Shown here: positions 43,328 through 51,681 of the stretch, one piece after another | How the letters are laid out: the number at the start of each line of letters is the position of its first letter | Position numbering within the stretch: the first letter of the stretch is position 1 | NCBI RefSeq assembly: GCF_024832785.1 | Contig: NZ_CP116615.1 | Location: 3,720,001-3,784,000 of the forward strand | Length of the DNA: 64,000 nucleotides | Direction of reading: 5' to 3' | Source of the DNA: Fontisphaera persica | Lineage (GTDB): Bacteria > Verrucomicrobiota > Verrucomicrobiia > Limisphaerales > Fontisphaeraceae | Program-made: the position numbers and the translations under genes | The notes under the pieces: generated by a model | Database searches by the model: none | The model's input: the letters and a program-made list of their open reading frames with translations, nothing else | What the model was told of the DNA's origin: nothing

Positions 43328-44036
43328 GCTGGCGGCCAATCTGGAGCGCATCCGGCAGAACATGGCGGCCGCCTGCGTGCGGGCGGGACGCGAGCCGTCC
43401 ACCGTGCAGTTGATGGCGGTGAGCAAGGGCCAGCCCCCGGAAGCCGTGTGCGCCGCGGCGGCGCTGGGCGTGGAGCTATTCGGCGAAAACAAGGTGCAGG
43501 AGGGCAAGGCCAAGCGGCCCTTGTGCCCGGGGCGGCTGCGCTGGCATTTGATTGGGCATCTGCAATCCAACAAATGCCGCGACGCGCTGCAGTTTTTTGA
43601 TTGCCTGCAGGGGGTTGACCGCCTGGCCCTGGCGCAGGAATTGCAGCGCTGGGCCGAGAAACTCGCGCTGCGCAAACCGATTCTGCTGGAGGTGAACGTG
43701 GCGGGCGAGGCGAGCAAATATGGTTTTTCCCCCGAGCGTCTGCTGGCCGAGGTGAAAGCCATCAACGCCCTGCCGCGCCTGGAATTGCGCGGGTTGATGA
43801 CCTTGGCACCCTGGACGCCGGAGCCGGAAAAAGTGCGGCCGGTTTTCCGGCGGCTACGCGAACTGAAGGAAGAATGCGAGCAGCTTTTGGGCGCGCCGCT
43901 GCCGGAGCTGAGCATGGGGATGAGCGGCGATTACGAGGTGGCGATTGAAGAAGGGGCCACGCTGGTGCGCATTGGCACGGCGTTGTTTGGCCCGCGCCAG
44001 AATTGGAAACGGCCCGGCGCGGCGGCGGGGGATTAA
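43320..44036 (+). CDS. YggS-family pyridoxal-phosphate homeostasis protein
   Basis: A 238-aa single-domain alanine-racemase-N fold. The PLP lysine sits in A-V-S-K-G-Q near residue 36. Family stretches are G-E-N-K-V-Q-E, W-H-L-I-G-H-L-Q-S-N-K, and L-S-M-G-M-S-G-D-Y-E-V-A-I near the C-terminus. The protein binds PLP and balances vitamin B6 and amino/keto acids. It overlaps the EamA-like gene by 8 bp and ends the operon. Confidence 0.94.
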   Translation: MNELAANLERIRQNMAAACVRAGREPSTVQLMAVSKGQPPEAVCAAAALGVELFGENKVQEGKAKRPLCPGRLRWHLIGHLQSNKCRDALQFFDCLQGVDRLALAQELQRWAEKLALRKPILLEVNVAGEASKYGFSPERLLAEVKAINALPRLELRGLMTLAPWTPEPEKVRPVFRRLRELKEECEQLLGAPLPELSMGMSGDYEVAIEEGATLVRIGTALFGPRQNWKRPGAAAGD

Positions 44037-44163
44037 TCCTCGACGACGGGCAGGCGTGCTTCACCCCGCCCGTTGCGGGTGGGGGAAGGCGGGGGGCAGG
44101 CATGATGGGAGGTGCAGCGCAGTTGTTTTGCTTCTTGCGGCGGGCTGGCCTATGATGGCGGCC

Positions 44164-46683
44164 ATGAACCAGACTACTCCCAAGCGCAGCGGGACGGCCG
44201 TGTCCACCGCAACGACGCGGCGGCGGCGACCCTGGCTGCGGTGGGTTGTCATGGCGCTGCCCCTGTTGTGGTTGGCGGGGCTGGAGGCGGGTTTGCGGCT
44301 GGCAGGTTATGGTTATCCCACCGCGTTTTTTCTGTCCGGGGAATCCGAAGGCCGGCGGGTGCTGGAGTCGAATCCGCGTTTTGGGTGGCGATTTTTCCCG
44401 CCCGCGGTGGCGCGCACGCCGCAACCGTTGCGGGTGGCGGCGGAGAAACCTGCGACAACGTGGCGCGTGGTGGTGCTGGGGGAGTCGGCGGCAATGGGCG
44501 ACCCCGAGCCGGCGTACGGGTTGCCGCGGGTGTTGGAGGTGATGTTGCAGGAATGCCGGCCCACGCAAAAAGTGGAAGTCATCAACGCCGCGGCCACCGC
44601 GATCAATTCGCACGTCATCCGGGAGATTGCCCGGGATTGCCGCGGGTTGCAGGCCGAGGCGTGGGTGATTTATGCGGGCAACAATGAGGTGGTGGGGCCT
44701 TTTGGCGCGGGGACGGTGTTTGGCCCGCGCGGCGCGAGCCTGGCGTTGATTCGCGCGAGTCTGGCGGCCAGGCGGCTGAAGTGCGTCCAGGCCGGGGAGG
44801 CGCTGCGGCGGCGGCTCTGGGACCATGAGCCACAGAGCTGGGAGGGCATGGAGCTGTTTTTGGAGCAGCGGGTCCCCGCGGATGCGCCCGGGCTGGAGCG
44901 GGTGTATGCGCACTTCGAGCGGAATATGCGGGACATTCTGGCGGAGGCGCGGCGCGCGGGGGCGCAGGTGTTTTTATGCACGGTGGGCGTCAATGTGCGC
45001 GATTGCGCCCCGCTGGCGTCGGTGCATCGGCCCCCCCTGGCGCCGGAGGCGGAACGGCGGTTTGACGCCTGTTTGCGGGCCGCCGAGAAGGCCATGGTCC
45101 AGACGAATTACGCGGGCGCACTGGAGCAACTGGAGGCGGCCCTGGGCCTAAGCCCGCATCATGCGGCGGCCTTGTTTTTGCGGGGGCATTGTCACGCGGC
45201 CCTGGGCCGGGAGGAGCAGGCGCGGAAAGACTGGGCGGCCGCGCTGCAGGAGGATGCCCTGCGTTTCCGCGCCGATGCGCGCGTGAATCAAATCCTGCGC
45301 AAGCTGGCGGCCGAATTGGCCCCGCAGGGGGTCACGCTGGTGGATGTGGAGGCATTGCTGGCGCAGGCCAGTCCGCAGCAGGCGCCGGGGCGCGAGTTTT
45401 TCTGGGAGCACGTGCATTTCAATTTCGAGGGCAACTACACCGTGGCCGCGGCGCTGGCGAAGGCCCTGTTGCGCCGCAACGGCCTGCCGTCGCGGGAGAC
45501 GGTGGCGGCGCGGCTGGCGCTTACGGACTTTGACCGGCATCAGGTGACCGAGCAGGTGTTGCGGCGGCTGGAGCAACCGCCCTTCACCGGCCAATGGGAC
45601 AACGCCGCGCAGCGCAAGCGATTGGAGGCGCAACTGGAGGCGTGGCGTCCGCGCCTGACGCCGCAGGCATTGCGGGAGCAGGCCGCGGTGCATGCCGAGG
45701 CGCTGGCGCGCCGGCCCGAGGATTGGGTGCTGTACGCGCGGCGGGCGGAAAGCCGGGAGGCCGCCGGCGAGCTGGAGGGCGCGCGGCAGGACTGGGAGCG
45801 GGTGCGGCAACTCCTGCCCCATTATGGCGAGGCGCTCTTTCGGCTGGGCAACCTGGCCGACAAACAGGGGCAGCCGGAAGTGGCGGAGCCGTTTTTTCGC
45901 CAGGCGCTCCGCCTGCGGCCGGAGTCAGCCGAGGCCTGGAATGGGCTGGGCTTGAGTCTGCTGGCGCAGCAGCGCTGGGCCGAGGCGGAGGCCGCGTTTC
46001 AAACGGCCTTGCGCTGGCGTCCACGCTTTGTGGCGGCGAAGGTGAACTGGGCGTTGGCCCTCCAGCGCCAGGAGCGCCTGTCTGAGGCGCTGGAGCATTT
46101 TTATGAGGCGCTGCAAATGGACCCGCAACATCTGGCCGTGCGGGTCAACCTGGGCAAGTGCCTTAAACAAATGGGCCGCATGGAGGCCGCGCTGGCGCAT
46201 TACCGCCGCGCGGTGGAGCTGCATCCCCAGGATGCGGTGGCGCGGTTCAACCTGGCGAACACCCTGGCGGAGCTGCGGCAGACCGAGGCAGCGTTGCGGG
46301 AATATGCGGCGGTGGTGGAGGCCGCGCCGGAAATGATTGAGGCCCGGCTGAATTACGGGCTGGAACTCGCGCGCGCCGGGCGGGAAAACGAGGCCTTTGA
46401 GCAGTTGCAGGAAGTGGCGCGGCGGGTGCCGCAGAGTTATGAGGCCCGCCTGAATTACGGCGTGGCGCTGGCCCGCCGCCGCCAGTGGGTGGAAGCCCGT
46501 GAGGAATTCGCCGCCGCCGCCGCCCTGCGTCCCAAAGAGCCGGCCCCGTGGTTGAATCTGGGCATGGTGCTCGCCCGGATGAATTTGCGGCAGGCGGCGC
46601 GCGAGGCCTTTGAAGCCGCCTTGCGGGTGGACCCGCAAAATCCGGTGGCACGGCAACAATTGGAACAACTCCAACAAAGATAG
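44164..46683 (+). CDS. Membrane SGNH-hydrolase-like protein with TPR array
   Basis: An 839-aa protein with an N-terminal transmembrane helix (about 24-45). The next section (about 80-450) has SGNH-hydrolase blocks: V-L-G-E-S-A (block I Ser), Y-A-G-N-N-E (block III Asn), and E-H-V-H-F-N (block V, with Glu in place of the usual Asp before His). A TPR insert sits inside it near 310-350. From about 500 to 835 there is a long TPR array (A-E-A-W-N-G-L-G, A-R-F-N-L-A-N-T-L). It may modify cell-surface glycans by O-acyl transfer or hydrolysis while the TPRs dock partners. ATG 44164 was chosen; ATG codons at 44152 and 44155 are equally possible. Confidence 0.75.
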   Translation: MNQTTPKRSGTAVSTATTRRRRPWLRWVVMALPLLWLAGLEAGLRLAGYGYPTAFFLSGESEGRRVLESNPRFGWRFFPPAVARTPQPLRVAAEKPATTWRVVVLGESAAMGDPEPAYGLPRVLEVMLQECRPTQKVEVINAAATAINSHVIREIARDCRGLQAEAWVIYAGNNEVVGPFGAGTVFGPRGASLALIRASLAARRLKCVQAGEALRRRLWDHEPQSWEGMELFLEQRVPADAPGLERVYAHFERNMRDILAEARRAGAQVFLCTVGVNVRDCAPLASVHRPPLAPEAERRFDACLRAAEKAMVQTNYAGALEQLEAALGLSPHHAAALFLRGHCHAALGREEQARKDWAAALQEDALRFRADARVNQILRKLAAELAPQGVTLVDVEALLAQASPQQAPGREFFWEHVHFNFEGNYTVAAALAKALLRRNGLPSRETVAARLALTDFDRHQVTEQVLRRLEQPPFTGQWDNAAQRKRLEAQLEAWRPRLTPQALREQAAVHAEALARRPEDWVLYARRAESREAAGELEGARQDWERVRQLLPHYGEALFRLGNLADKQGQPEVAEPFFRQALRLRPESAEAWNGLGLSLLAQQRWAEAEAAFQTALRWRPRFVAAKVNWALALQRQERLSEALEHFYEALQMDPQHLAVRVNLGKCLKQMGRMEAALAHYRRAVELHPQDAVARFNLANTLAELRQTEAALREYAAVVEAAPEMIEARLNYGLELARAGRENEAFEQLQEVARRVPQSYEARLNYGVALARRRQWVEAREEFAAAAALRPKEPAPWLNLGMVLARMNLRQAAREAFEAALRVDPQNPVARQQLEQLQQR

Positions 46684-46900
46684 GGATGGAAGGTCAATGG
46701 CTGGCCCACAGTCGGGGAAACTTCCCTGCCCGGCCGTATGTCGGCCATCGGATGTAGCCAGGAGAATGGAGGTTAATCCTGATGGGCAGGGGTTGAGGAG
46801 CAGGAGGATGGGCTGCGCTGGACGTTGGAAAAAATCGTGGCTGCCTTGAGTGCATAAGGTGGGTGACATTGGAGAGTTCATTTGGGGTCAGTTATGAGCC

Positions 46901-46937
46901 ATTATGACACTTATAGCAAAAGGTGTCATAATGACAC
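46901..46937 (+). promoter_or_regulatory. Palindromic promoter-operator of clpB
   Basis: ATTATGACAC (46901-46910) and GTGTCATAAT (46923-46932) form perfect 10-bp inverted arms around 12 nt. The arms contain a -35 ATGACA (46904-46909) and a -10 CATAAT (46927-46932) separated by exactly 17 nt, each 5 of 6 to consensus. A further direct half-site ATGACAC is at 46931-46937. A bound repressor would cover the whole promoter. The leader to ATG 47030 would be about 90 nt. It is not CIRCE (TTAGCACTC arms). The 46684-46900 stretch has no gene. Confidence 0.6.
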
Positions 46938-47029
46938 AACTTTAATTTAATATAAGTTGCTTATTTATAGGTACTTAATAATGATGAGTCGGCTCATTGG
47001 ATGGAATTATTCTTGCTTTTTATTAAGTC

Positions 47030-49633
47030 ATGCGTGCGGAAAAATTGACGATTAAAGCGGCGGAGGCCCTGCAGAAAGCGCAGGAGCTGGCGCATGAGCG
47101 CCGTCATCAGGAGATAGAAGGAGAACACCTGGCCTATGTATTGGCCCAACAGGGGGAGACCATAGTGCCGGCGTTATTGCAGAAGGTGGGGGTGCAATTG
47201 CCGCGATTTATTGCGGATTTGGACCGTGTTTTGAGGGAGCGGGTAACGGTTGAGGGGGTCAGTTCTCAAGATGCTTTCCTTGGAAATCATCTTAAAAAGG
47301 CCCTCGATGCTGCTGATGCCGCCGCCCGCCAGCTCAAAGATGAGTTCATCAGTGCCGAGCATCTTCTGCTGGGTTTGGTGGAGCAGCCCAGCCCGGCCCT
47401 GAAGAAGGTGTTACCAGCTCATGGGGTCCAGCGTGAGGCCCTGCTGAAAGCCATGGCGGATTTGCGGGGCAACCAGCGGGTGACGGACCAGAATCCGGAG
47501 GAGAAGTTTCAGGCGCTGGAGAAATACGGGCGGGACCTGACGGCGCTGGCCCGGGCGGGCAAAATTGATCCGGTGATTGGGAGGGACGATGAGATTCGGC
47601 GGGTCATGCAGGTGCTGACGCGCCGGACCAAAAACAATCCGGTGCTCATTGGGGAGCCGGGGGTGGGGAAGACGGCGATTGTGGAAGGGTTGGCGCGGCG
47701 GATTGTGAGCGGGGATGTGCCGGAGTCCCTGAAGCACAAGCGGCTGATTGCGATGGATTTGGGGGCGATGATAGCCGGGGCCAAGTACCGGGGGGAATTT
47801 GAGGAGCGGCTGAAGGCTTTTGTGAAGGAAGTGGTGGCCAGCGAGGGGCAAATCATTTTGTTCATTGACGAGCTGCACACGCTGGTGGGGGCCGGCAAGG
47901 CGGAGGGGGCGGCGGATGCGGCCAACATGCTCAAGCCGTCGCTGGCGCGGGGGGAATTGCGGTGCATTGGGGCGACGACGCTGGACGAGTACCGCAAGCA
48001 TGTGGAGAAAGACCCGGCGCTGGAGCGGCGTTTCCAGCCGGTGCTGGTGGCGGAACCGAGTGTGGAGGCGACCATTGCGATTCTGCGCGGCCTCAAGGAG
48101 CGGTACGAGGTGCATCATGGCATCCGCATCCAGGACGCCGCGCTGGTGGCGGCGGCGACGTTGTCGCACCGGTATATTGCGGACCGGTTTCTGCCGGACA
48201 AGGCGGTGGACTTGATGGACGAGGCGGCGTCGCGGCTGCGGATGGAGCTGGACTCGATGCCGACGGAGATTGACCAGTTGGAGCGGCAGATTATGCAGCT
48301 TGAGATTGAGCGCACGGCGCTGGCGCGGGAGACGGACCCGGCCTCGCAGGAACGCCGGCAAAAGCTGGAGCGGGATTTGGCGGACTTGCGGGAGAAGTCG
48401 CGCGCCTTGAAGGCGCAGTGGGAGAATGAGAAGGCGGCCATCAACGCCATTAGTTTGCTCAACAGCCAGCTTGAGGAAACCAAGGAGGGCATTGAGCGCG
48501 CCCGGCAGCGGGGGGATTTGCGGACGGCGGCCGAGCTGCAATACGGGCGGCTGCCCGAGTTGCAGAAGAAGCTGGAGGCGGCGCAGAAGCAACTGGCGGA
48601 AGTCACTCGTGAGCAGCGGCTGTTGAACACGGAGGTCACCGAGGAGGACATTGCCGCGGTGGTGTCGTCGTGGACGGGCATACCGGTGAGCCGGATGCTG
48701 GAAACGGAGCGGCAGAAACTGGTGAAGATGGAGGAGCGCCTGCAGCAGCGGGTGGTGGGGCAGGCGGAGGCCATCAAGGCGGTGGCCAATGCGGTGCGGC
48801 GCGCCCGCAGCGGGATACAGGACCCCAACCGGCCCATTGGCTCGTTCATCTTCATGGGGCCCACAGGGGTGGGCAAGACCGAGCTGGCGCGCGCGCTGGC
48901 CGAGTTTCTCTTTGACGATGAAAACGCCCTGGTGCGGATTGACATGAGCGAGTACATGGAGAAGCACTCGGTCTCGCGGCTGATTGGCGCGCCACCCGGC
49001 TATGTGGGTTATGAGGAGGGCGGCCAGCTCAGCGAGGCCGTCCGCCGGCGGCCGTACTCGGTGGTGTTGTTTGACGAAATTGAGAAGGCGCACCATGACG
49101 TGTTCAACGTGCTGCTGCAAGTGCTGGACGATGGGCGGTTGACGGACGGGCAGGGGCGGACGGTGGACTTCAAGAACACCCTCGTCATCATGACCAGCAA
49201 CATCGGGTCGCCCATCATTCAGGAGTATTTCCTGGACGGCAAACTCAGCCCGGCGGACCGCCGGGCCATGGAGGCCCGGGTGGAGGCGGAGCTGAAACGC
49301 CACTTCCGGCCGGAGTTCCTGAACCGGGTGGATGATGTCATCATCTTCCACAGCCTGGACGAGGAGCATCTCTCCCAGATTGTGGACATCCAGCTTCGCA
49401 AAATCTCGGCGCGGCTGGCGCAGCATCAACTGGCGCTGCAGGTGGAGCCGTCGGCGCGGCTGCTGCTGGCTCGCGAAGGGTATGACCCGCAATATGGGGC
49501 GCGCCCGCTCAAGCGCACGCTCCAGGAGCGGTTGCTGGACCCGCTGGCGCTGAAGTTGCTGGAGGGCGAGTTCAAGCCCGGGGATACCGTGCGCGTGAAG
49601 GCCCGCGGCGACGAGCTGGTGCTGGACAAGTAA
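47030..49633 (+). CDS. clpB: ATP-dependent chaperone ClpB
   Basis: An 867-aa disaggregase, the usual length for ClpB. The N-terminal Clp repeat domain (about 1-145) is followed by AAA1 (Walker A G-E-P-G-V-G-K-T near 207), the coiled-coil M domain (about 400-525), and AAA2 (Walker A G-P-T-G-V-G-K-T near 610, Y-E-E-G-G-Q-L-S-E). It works with DnaK to resolve protein aggregates in the cytoplasm. The gene starts at an ATG with no strong ribosome site. It is preceded by a palindromic promoter, which suggests repressor control rather than simple heat-shock sigma dependence. Confidence 0.97.
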   Translation: MRAEKLTIKAAEALQKAQELAHERRHQEIEGEHLAYVLAQQGETIVPALLQKVGVQLPRFIADLDRVLRERVTVEGVSSQDAFLGNHLKKALDAADAAARQLKDEFISAEHLLLGLVEQPSPALKKVLPAHGVQREALLKAMADLRGNQRVTDQNPEEKFQALEKYGRDLTALARAGKIDPVIGRDDEIRRVMQVLTRRTKNNPVLIGEPGVGKTAIVEGLARRIVSGDVPESLKHKRLIAMDLGAMIAGAKYRGEFEERLKAFVKEVVASEGQIILFIDELHTLVGAGKAEGAADAANMLKPSLARGELRCIGATTLDEYRKHVEKDPALERRFQPVLVAEPSVEATIAILRGLKERYEVHHGIRIQDAALVAAATLSHRYIADRFLPDKAVDLMDEAASRLRMELDSMPTEIDQLERQIMQLEIERTALARETDPASQERRQKLERDLADLREKSRALKAQWENEKAAINAISLLNSQLEETKEGIERARQRGDLRTAAELQYGRLPELQKKLEAAQKQLAEVTREQRLLNTEVTEEDIAAVVSSWTGIPVSRMLETERQKLVKMEERLQQRVVGQAEAIKAVANAVRRARSGIQDPNRPIGSFIFMGPTGVGKTELARALAEFLFDDENALVRIDMSEYMEKHSVSRLIGAPPGYVGYEEGGQLSEAVRRRPYSVVLFDEIEKAHHDVFNVLLQVLDDGRLTDGQGRTVDFKNTLVIMTSNIGSPIIQEYFLDGKLSPADRRAMEARVEAELKRHFRPEFLNRVDDVIIFHSLDEEHLSQIVDIQLRKISARLAQHQLALQVEPSARLLLAREGYDPQYGARPLKRTLQERLLDPLALKLLEGEFKPGDTVRVKARGDELVLDK

Positions 49634-50011
49634 TCAACCCACCCGGTTCTAGGGGGCGGAAAACCATTCTTCGTGCCCCTAATTGTTTGAGGGAGGAAGC
49701 CCCGAGATTCCCGGCGAATACCACAGAAAACAAACCGCCCCGTGCATTGCCCCATTTGTGATTTCTTGCGATTGGTTACCTTGATTGGGGTCCTAACGGA
49801 GATTTTTAGCGACGGTTACTGGCTCCCGGAATTGAGGCCATGAGCACGGTCGCAGCTAGACAATTTCTGCCCCAACCTAGGCTGGTCGGCATGCACTCAA
49901 CACACTGATCTTGACCACGGGGGGGGTCATGATCTACCCAGTCTTTCCCAATTAATGCTCATCGTGCAGTTGACTCAACCCCTTTGAGGGTGTAATGGTA
50001 TCCACTGAATT
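49634..50011. other. Intergenic region before the low-GC three-gene island
   Basis: 378 bp without a gene. GC drops visibly after about 49750 compared with clpB, so the left border of the island may lie here. No direct repeats or inverted ends were recognised. Confidence 0.5.
49970..49998 (+). promoter_or_regulatory. Possible promoter of the three-gene island
   Basis: TTGACT (49970-49975) and TAATGG (49993-49998) with a 17-nt spacer, the -10 being weak but preceded by TG. ATG-less start (GTG 50012) follows closely. Confidence 0.3.
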
Positions 50012-50503
50012 GTGAGCAAATCCGAACAGAAAGAAATCCGACTGGAAATCCAACTGCCCAAAGATGGTTTTCCCAAGACCATGTACTTTAATAGGTTCCG
50101 TGTGGAACGGGACGAGGGATACTGCCTGATTCAATTCGGGTTAATGTCTGCCGCAGGTATTTTGCTTGACCAATACTCGTGCGTCTTGCCCCAAAGGAGC
50201 TTGGATCAGAACCAAAAATCACTTCTGGATTACCTTGCCCGTATAGGCCAGCCAAAACAAAAAAATCCATTGCCTTGGCAGGGAGCACCGCCTGGTCCTG
50301 GACAAAAGACCGACGTGGCCGATATTATCATTATGGCCATTCAGAGCGACATGGCAGAAACCTGTTTTTGCGTTTTCCCCACCACAACAGTTACCCGCCA
50401 GAAGCCATTCTCTACCCAGCAATCATTCACGGCACAGCCTCTGGTTCTTCTGCGTTCTTCGGTCGAAGTGCAAAAACAACTAATTGTTGCCTTGTATGAA
50501 TGA
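50012..50503 (+). CDS. Island protein A, unknown
   Basis: A 163-aa protein starting at GTG. It has no signal peptide or membrane helix. The first 75 residues look beta-rich (I-R-L-E-I-Q-L-P, M-Y-F-N-R-F-R-V-E, Y-C-L-I-Q-F-G-L), the middle is Pro/Gly-rich, and the end is beta-rich (Q-P-L-V-L-L-R-S-S-V). I do not recognise the family. It overlaps the next gene by 8 bp. Base composition is clearly lower in GC than the flanking clpB and xylulokinase genes, a sign of recent transfer. Confidence 0.65.
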   Translation: MSKSEQKEIRLEIQLPKDGFPKTMYFNRFRVERDEGYCLIQFGLMSAAGILLDQYSCVLPQRSLDQNQKSLLDYLARIGQPKQKNPLPWQGAPPGPGQKTDVADIIIMAIQSDMAETCFCVFPTTTVTRQKPFSTQQSFTAQPLVLLRSSVEVQKQLIVALYE

Positions 50504-50972
50504 TGAAGTTTTCGTCGCCCGGCTTGTCAAAGGCGCGGTGGCTTCCTCTATCGCCAGCGCTATCCTGATGCCACAGGGCCATACCATTTGGGCAGAGGCT
50601 TCGCTTCCCACTGAAGCGCCCACTGAAGCGGTGCCTGAAGTGCAGGCCCCATTTGTAGAAGCGTATAGCCATAAGGACAATCCCAACACGGTTCATTATT
50701 CCTTTCGACAGATGCCCAAGGAGTGGACAAAGCAGATGGAACGTGAATTTCGCCGCCTTGCTTTGCTTGAAGCCAAGGGCACCCTTGCCGGCGATCAGGT
50801 TTCCAGGCTCGAGGAACTCAGTTTATTGCGCGACCGCCTTTTTTGTCCGCAGCCCGAAGAGGAAATTCTCCTGCAATTAAAGCGCGACCGGCTGTTGGAA
50901 AAAATCTCGAACACGCTCAGGGAATATGTCGAGTTCCAAGAAGGCGCGGGTAAAAAGAGGGCCACCGCCTAA
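50496..50972 (+). CDS. Island protein B, unknown
   Basis: A 158-aa protein. The N-terminus (about 8-30) is mildly hydrophobic (V-A-S-S-I-A-S-A-I-L-M). A Pro/Glu-rich linker (T-E-A-P-T-E-A-V-P-E) follows, then a mostly helical C-terminal half rich in charged residues (E-R-E-F-R-R-L-A-L-L-E-A-K-G, L-L-Q-L-K-R-D-R-L-L-E-K-I). Family not recognised. It overlaps gene A by 8 bp and gene C by 47 bp, so the three are one translational unit. Confidence 0.65.
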   Translation: MNDEVFVARLVKGAVASSIASAILMPQGHTIWAEASLPTEAPTEAVPEVQAPFVEAYSHKDNPNTVHYSFRQMPKEWTKQMEREFRRLALLEAKGTLAGDQVSRLEELSLLRDRLFCPQPEEEILLQLKRDRLLEKISNTLREYVEFQEGAGKKRATA

Positions 50973-51507
50973 GAAGCCGATCAAGCGGAAGAATTACCGC
51001 AGAGTCCTTCCCGAATTAATGCGGGACTTCAAGGGACGTTGTGCCTATTCCATGCAGCACCACGAACGTGCGGGTGCGTTGGAGGTGGATCATTTTGACC
51101 CACGCAAGAAAAAGGATCTGATTCAACAGTATGATAACCTTTTTCCTGCTTCCCGCCATTGCAATGGAAAAAAATCAGACCATTGGCCATCAAGAACCGA
51201 ACAGGCGGCAGGATGTCGATTTTTGAATCCCTGCCGTGAAATAGACTACGGCGAGCAAATTTTTGAAGACCCCCATTCCCACCTTCTCATCGGTTTGACT
51301 CCTGCTGCCAAGTGGCATATCCGTATTTGTGCTTTGAACGCTGACCACTTGGTTCGAGAACGCCAGAGACGCGCAGAATATTGGCAACTCCTCAAAAGCG
51401 CACCCATTCGCATCAAGGATAATATTCAGAAGGTTAGAAAAATGGTTGAAGAATTTCGCAGGGAAGTCGAAATCATGATCCCCGAAATACCTCCCCCACC
51501 AGTCTAA
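50926..51507 (+). CDS. Island protein C: HNH nuclease, PtuB/retron-HNH-like
   Basis: A 193-aa protein with a strongly basic N-terminus (about 1-25) and an HNH core: C-A-Y-S near 40, E-V-D-H-F-D-P near 53 (metal Asp-His), N-L-F-P-A-S-R-H-C-N-G-K-K near 72, and W-P. This arrangement resembles the HNH component (PtuB) of Septu and of some retron systems, which cut DNA or RNA during phage defence. The second Cys expected in the first zinc pair reads Ser (C-A-Y-S). No ATPase partner is adjacent. Overlaps gene B by 47 bp. The 51508-51681 spacer holds nothing recognisable. Confidence 0.8.
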   Translation: MSSSKKARVKRGPPPKKPIKRKNYRRVLPELMRDFKGRCAYSMQHHERAGALEVDHFDPRKKKDLIQQYDNLFPASRHCNGKKSDHWPSRTEQAAGCRFLNPCREIDYGEQIFEDPHSHLLIGLTPAAKWHIRICALNADHLVRERQRRAEYWQLLKSAPIRIKDNIQKVRKMVEEFRREVEIMIPEIPPPPV

Positions 51508-51681
51508 TCACAAACGACCTCTGCTTGGCCTTTAGTTTGCGTTACCGTCGCTTGTGATTGCGCTTTCTTGCCGATTTTCCTTACCCCAGGATTTCCTTTC
51601 CCAAGGGCGGCAACTTTGCCATTGCGCGGGGCCGAGGGTTTGGGTCATTCTGTGCCGCCAAATACAACCACAATCGAGCTT

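Noticed and set aside
46901-46932. CIRCE or HAIR element at clpB
   Set aside because: The arms ATTATGACAC differ from CIRCE (TTAGCACTC) and HAIR (CTTGAGT), and the spacer is 12 nt.
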